From Plazaster borealis (taxonomy: Eukaryota > Echinodermata > Asteroidea > Forcipulatida > Labidiasteridae), in the NCBI GenBank assembly GCA_021014325.1, contig CM037472.1, forward strand, positions 22,491,063 through 22,555,062: a stretch of DNA of 64,000 nt, given 5' to 3'. A program made the position numbers and the translations under genes. Positions 59,858-64,000 of the stretch are shown piece after piece. Positions within the stretch are counted from its first letter, which is position 1. Every line of letters begins with the position of its first letter. A model generated the notes under the pieces. The model saw only the letters and a list, made by a program, of their open reading frames with translations, did not search any database and was not told the DNA's origin.

Positions 59858-62800
59858 CTATAAAGGTTTTGGTGGGATTTTGTAGTCGTCCGGTACGTAA
59901 CCCATTCTTGTCTCACCAAGAGCAGCACAGATGATGTTGACCGCTGCCTTAGATGTCATTTCCTCCTCAATCCGTGAGCCAAGTTCAGGGTTGACTTCCA
60001 CGAGGTCGATCATATTCACCAAGCCTGTTAGAAGATGTACACAGAAAATTAGTTATCATGTATTAAACCACAAGGGAAACTGACTGGGTAAATTTCAAAT
60101 AAATTGGGGTTGAACAAAGAAAAATCGACGAGAGAGCGAGACTTGAACCTGAGCGAGACTTGAACGTGCCGGCGCTCTACCAACTGAGCTATCAAGCCCT
60201 AATTAGTGTACTTCAGTTTTAGCTCAGTAAATATTGATGCAGTCATCATCTTTAACTTTACACAAAGACAAAATTTACATTAAAAAGGTGAACAAACCCA
60301 TCATGGTTAGAAAAGATTTTCAACACATTTCTTTACAGTTCCTCCACGACCTGAAAACAAATCAGCTTGAAAATTTTTGCAACTGTAAACAAATTATCGT
60401 AGCTTTGTCTAAATCTTGTCGCATTCAACCCAAATAACAGCTGGATTTGTATATAAGCTCTGTGTTTCCATTCTAAAACAAGCAACAAAAGGCCCTTACC
60501 CGTCGTCCCTAGTTCCTCTGCGATGTACAATCCTTCGCGGTAGGTCAGACCACCAAAGCCTAAAAAGAAACAGAAAAAGTACCAACAAATTTAAATCCTT
60601 AGAGCGAACAGACAATAATCCTGCACAGGTAACAGGAAAAGGATTTTTCATCTCGAAGCGAACTAGTTAAGAAACTGTCAGACAATCCATTCATACTTAC
60701 TTGGTGTTCCAGTGCTAGGGGCAACTTGTGGATCAAACGAGTCAATGTCAAAACTCAAATGCAGAGGCCGAGTACCCCTACAAACAAACACAGGTTTTAA
60801 AAATGAGTCAAAAAATGAGCATATTTGACTTATTTCAGATGAGTTGGGGCCAAATTTTCATGTCTCTGCTTACTACTGTTTTCTGCACGGTTTGAAGATT
60901 ATCATTCCGAGCTTACTTGGTGCTTTTGTGCTAAAATGTCTGCACTTAGTATTCAGTGAGTCCTTGATTACAGACAAAGTACAAGTAATTATCAAAAAAG
61001 TCAATTTTCATGTTTTACTGATTATAAAGTTCATACCAGTACCAATCATCCAGAGAAATAGCTTCGTCTGAAAATTTCTCAAAGTCTAGAAAATAGCATT
61101 ATGAAGACCTCACAAAACCAACAATACTTATTTTGAATGCCCAAAAGAAATGCTCATGCACACAAAGTGATAAGATCCATGAACAAAAAAATCAACCATT
61201 TGTTGTTGTTTTCACTACAACGGGATCACCTTCATGTAATTTGATGACATTTTCAAAAGATAGTTTGACGGTGTGTTCATTGAAAGCTAGAGGATGGGAA
61301 GTAATTTCCTTTCTTTTAAACTCAATGCATAATGTACCTTTAGATATTAAACATGTTTAGAAGCCAATCCTTTGAAAGGGTACATCCTACATTATTTCTG
61401 AACTATGATTTAGAAACATGCTAACCTATTTTAATAAAATTCTATTGAGCAATTAGCTTCACATTGTCATCTCAGTGCTAATTGCAATTTCATATCCGTA
61501 TTGATGAAATGAAAATCGTGTATAATTTTGAAAATGTTAATCAAAATCCACAAACAAATATTTTTCTTAGAAAATGAATGTTTCTTTTTGCCAAACAATT
61601 TCTTTTGAGACCACTCTTGATCAATAAATTCCATTTACCAAGAAATCCAAAGTATTCAAAACCAATTTTTTTGAAATCCATACAAACTGCACTCAAGACA
61701 TTATAGTCCTTAGCCCGCGACATGCAACTCTTAAAATGCTTATTATTATCATAAAAAACCCCAAACAAAATTATGTTATGTGCTATCTTCTCTTTTGGCA
61801 GAAAAATATATCAAACCAATTTTCTGAGCAAAATTGAGTGTGTTTTTCATGATCCATCCATTTGTTGCCTTCCCACATAATGCCTCAGAGTGAGGCACAA
61901 AATGTTGGAATCATCTCAGCCATCTTACGCACTGAATCTTAGGCGCATAACTGCCGGGGAAATTTAAAGGCATCCACGTTATTCTGAATTTCATTCGACT
62001 CCAAATTCTCAAGCAGAATCTTACTTTGGATTGATTCTGTCCAACGCTCGACTTAGTGTTTCGGCCACGCCGATCTTCTCCACGTCGTGCATAGTGAAAC
62101 AGGTTATTCCTTTCTGTTTCAATATGTAACTGAAAGTAGAACAAATCAGAAAAAATGAAAGTGGAACAGTGGAACAGAACAAACAAAATAAACCAAGTCT
62201 TGTGATTATTCTGACTAATACCTGCACTGCACCTTGAAAACGAAAAGTAACACCAGATTTTCTTTACAAAAACAAGACCAAGATTGATGGTCTTGTATTT
62301 TTATAACATTCCTATAACCTTTTCTAATTTATAAATCTGACTATTCCTTGATAGGCAAGATAGTAATAACCTTTAGGGAATGGGTGGTCACATTATAGCA
62401 TTATATACAACTCTGGATATTGGAGTAATGTTGTGATTTTACACTTACGGGATTATGATGCGTATACATGTACATAGTGGCAGGGTCGTCGTTTGGTGAT
62501 GACCCCAGGAAAATTTTGGTGTAATTTCTATCCGAAAGCTTACTTACTATAAAGATGGTAATACGCAATAAGCATCCTGCAAAACCATCTGAAATGCCCC
62601 CATTGATTAGAAATCAGTAAAACTTTTGAATCTGAGAAACGATTCATGCTTGAATTGTTTTTCAGATTTCTGAGGGCAGGTGTACGTTTACAAATGCTGC
62701 AGCCAGAGATGCAGTTGGTACCCGCTGTCACCTCACTAAACGTGGATGGATTCGTCGTTCCTGTGAAAATACCATGACAGTTTTTTGCTGTTTTCTCAGC

Positions 62801-64000
62801 AAGTAGACGCTGTATTAAGCTGAAACTTTCACAGGTGACATTATTGTATCTTTAATTATAATTTTGCCTATAAATAAGCACTACATTGACAAAAACCAAA
62901 CGATGACCCTACCTTTAAAGGCAGTGGACACTATTGGTAATTACTCAAAATAATTATTGGCATAAAACCTTACTTGGTAATGAGTAATGGGGAGCTGTTG
63001 ATAGTATAAAACATTGTGAGAAACAGCTCCCTCTGAAGTAATGTAGTTTTCGAGAAAGAAGTAATTTTCCACGAATTTGATTTCGAGACCTCGGAATTAG
63101 ATTTTGAGGTCTCGAAATCAAGCATCTGAAAGCACACAACTTCATGTGACAAGGGTGTTTTTTCTTGCATTATTATCTCGCAACTTCGACGACCAATTGA
63201 GCTCAAATTTTCACAGGTTTGTTAGTTTATGCATATGTTGAGATACACAAAGTGAGAAGACTGGTCTTTGACAATTACCAATAGTGTCCAGTGTCTTTAA
63301 ATGTGGTTTGTTTCAATGACTAACCATTCTGGGAATTGTCTCCATTTGAAATGCTACTTTCATTTTAAAGCACGCGGACAACATTGAGAATTGTCAAAGT
63401 TAAGTATCCACACTTCATGTGACCCAACATATACATGAAATAACAAACCTGTGATCATGAGGGTTTAAGCTCAATCGGTCATCAGAGTCACAAGACAGTA
63501 GTGAGAAGAAAAAAATCCTATATGTCTTCACTGTTTTGAAACATAGGACTTTGGACTCGCAAGATCAAAACTACTTATTTCACTAATTTCTCAAAGACTA
63601 TAGCATTTCAAGCAAAAATATTTCCGGGACGTTTTCCACCATGACCCTCTTTATACCATGTAAGTTATGTGCAAATCTGTGAAAGTTTATATTTTCAATC
63701 TCACCAATAATATGCACACCCTTTAAACAAATATACAAAAGGTCACATCAAATTCTTACAGGAAAGGGCTCACTGTTACATGTACCTACCTTTCACACTT
63801 GTCTATGTCTCTCAATCCAATGTAAGCAATGTCATTGACTGACAGGCACGGCTTGACCCACTCAAAGCCAGGTATATACGGCATGTATTCTTTCAGTTCA
63901 TGTACAAGAAATGATAGCACCATCCCGTGGAGATTCCCCGAGGGTGAGCAGTGGGGAACGTTGATGTCTGCGTGAGCGTCCACCCACACCACGCACATAT
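59858..64000 (-). CDS. Arginase, 5' partial (last five exons)
   Basis: Hydrolyses L-arginine to ornithine and urea, using a binuclear manganese centre. Minus-strand exons: 63790 to beyond the right edge, 62025-62129, 60701-60777, 60500-60559 and 59858-60024 (stop TAG). Phases agree. The first visible exon has the metal-ligand motif DAHADIN and the substrate loop SGNLHG, then [20 protein letters not shown]. The 60701 exon has the second metal motif DIDSFDP, and the 60500 exon [16 protein letters not shown]. The last exon has VEVNPEL and ends [10 protein letters not shown]. Human ARG1 has DVDGLDP, so Gly is replaced by Ser while the metal-binding Asp residues stay. The C-terminus aligns in length with animal arginases. 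ARG1 and ARG2 cannot be told apart here. Confidence 0.93.
60128..60200 (-). pseudogene. tRNA-like relic
   Basis: The minus strand reads GGGCTTGATAGCTCAGTTGG (acceptor and A box) and later GGTTCAAGTCTCGC (B box). The anticodon arm is not recognisable, and GAGCGAGACTTGAAC is duplicated. It may be a tRNA pseudogene or a SINE head, in the last arginase intron. Confidence 0.5.
62513..62914. mobile_element. TTAA MITE, family B
   Basis: Right end GATGACCCTACCT before TTAA at 62915-62918. The body matches 16378-16822 (GTTGGTACCCGCTGTCACCT, AAACGTGGATGGATTC). The left end is diverged. Confidence 0.75.
62919..63296. mobile_element. TTAA MITE, family A, abutting family B
   Basis: AGGCAGTGGACACTATTGGT to ACCAATAGTGTCCAGTGTCT, TTAA at 62915-62918 (shared with the neighbouring B element) and 63297-63300. 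The central palindrome is replaced by TTTCGAGACCTCGG / GGTCTCGAAATC. Confidence 0.85.
63369..63722. mobile_element. TTAA-flanked MITE
   Basis: TTAA at 63365-63368 and 63723-63726. The interior resembles families E and A (AACAAACCTGTGATCATGAG, AATATTTCCGGGACGTTTTC). In an arginase intron. Confidence 0.65.

Noticed and set aside
60128..60200. Functional tRNA gene
   Set aside because: A- and B-box-like sequences exist, but the anticodon arm does not fold and part of the sequence is duplicated.

Overview
The window looks like nuclear DNA of an invertebrate deuterostome, most likely an echinoderm (possibly a sea star; the class is a guess). It is AT-rich, with short exons and canonical GT/AG introns of 0.3 to 2.6 kb. 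It is full of small TTAA-flanked inverted-repeat elements, foldback hairpins and tRNA-derived SINEs. It carries an intronless Toll-like receptor of the kind that is expanded in echinoderms. There are no bacterial features.

I support six protein genes. (1) 217-18372 (+): kinetochore scaffold KNL1, missing its 5' end, in 15 visible exons: a 4.1-kb exon with three KI-like motifs and about 20 MELT repeats, then coiled-coil exons and a tandem RWD C-terminus. (2) 21761-23364 (-): a three-exon orthologue of the sperm microtubule inner protein SPMIP10 (TEX43). (3) 23778-31898 (+): a six-exon Arg/Ser- and Lys-rich nuclear protein of 218 residues, head-to-head with SPMIP10 across a gap of about 0.4 kb. 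(4) 40937-47076 (-): NSL1, a subunit of the MIS12 kinetochore complex, six exons, 283 residues. (5) 50486-53260 (+): an intronless Toll-like receptor of 924 residues whose TIR BB-loop has Ala where Pro is usual. (6) 59858 to the right edge (-): arginase, the last five exons, running out of the window.

The rest is repeats. Between the Arg/Ser-rich gene and NSL1 (31.9-40.9 kb) lies a minisatellite of about 57 copies of a 34-bp unit (36.3-38.3 kb). Several non-autonomous families share TTAA target sites and ends of the form AGG...CCT, and they sit in introns and intergenic DNA alike. Nested insertions at 44.4-44.9 and 58.0-58.4 kb reveal the target site. Foldback elements occur at 8.65, 24.2-25.4, 33.9, 45.8-46.5, 48.3, 49.2, 55.2, 56.6 and 57.1 kb, a hAT-like element at 58.57-59.19 kb, and a decayed LINE reverse-transcriptase end at 43.2-43.8 kb.

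The main biological point is that KNL1 and NSL1, which bind each other directly in the KMN network (the NSL1 tail docks on the KNL1 RWD domains in human), lie only about 23 kb apart here, whereas in human they are on different chromosomes. No wholly new enzymatic system is evident. The other strongest points are the KI-like motifs, the invariant Cys in the MELT array, the TLR3-like BB-loop, and the TTAA element superfamily.
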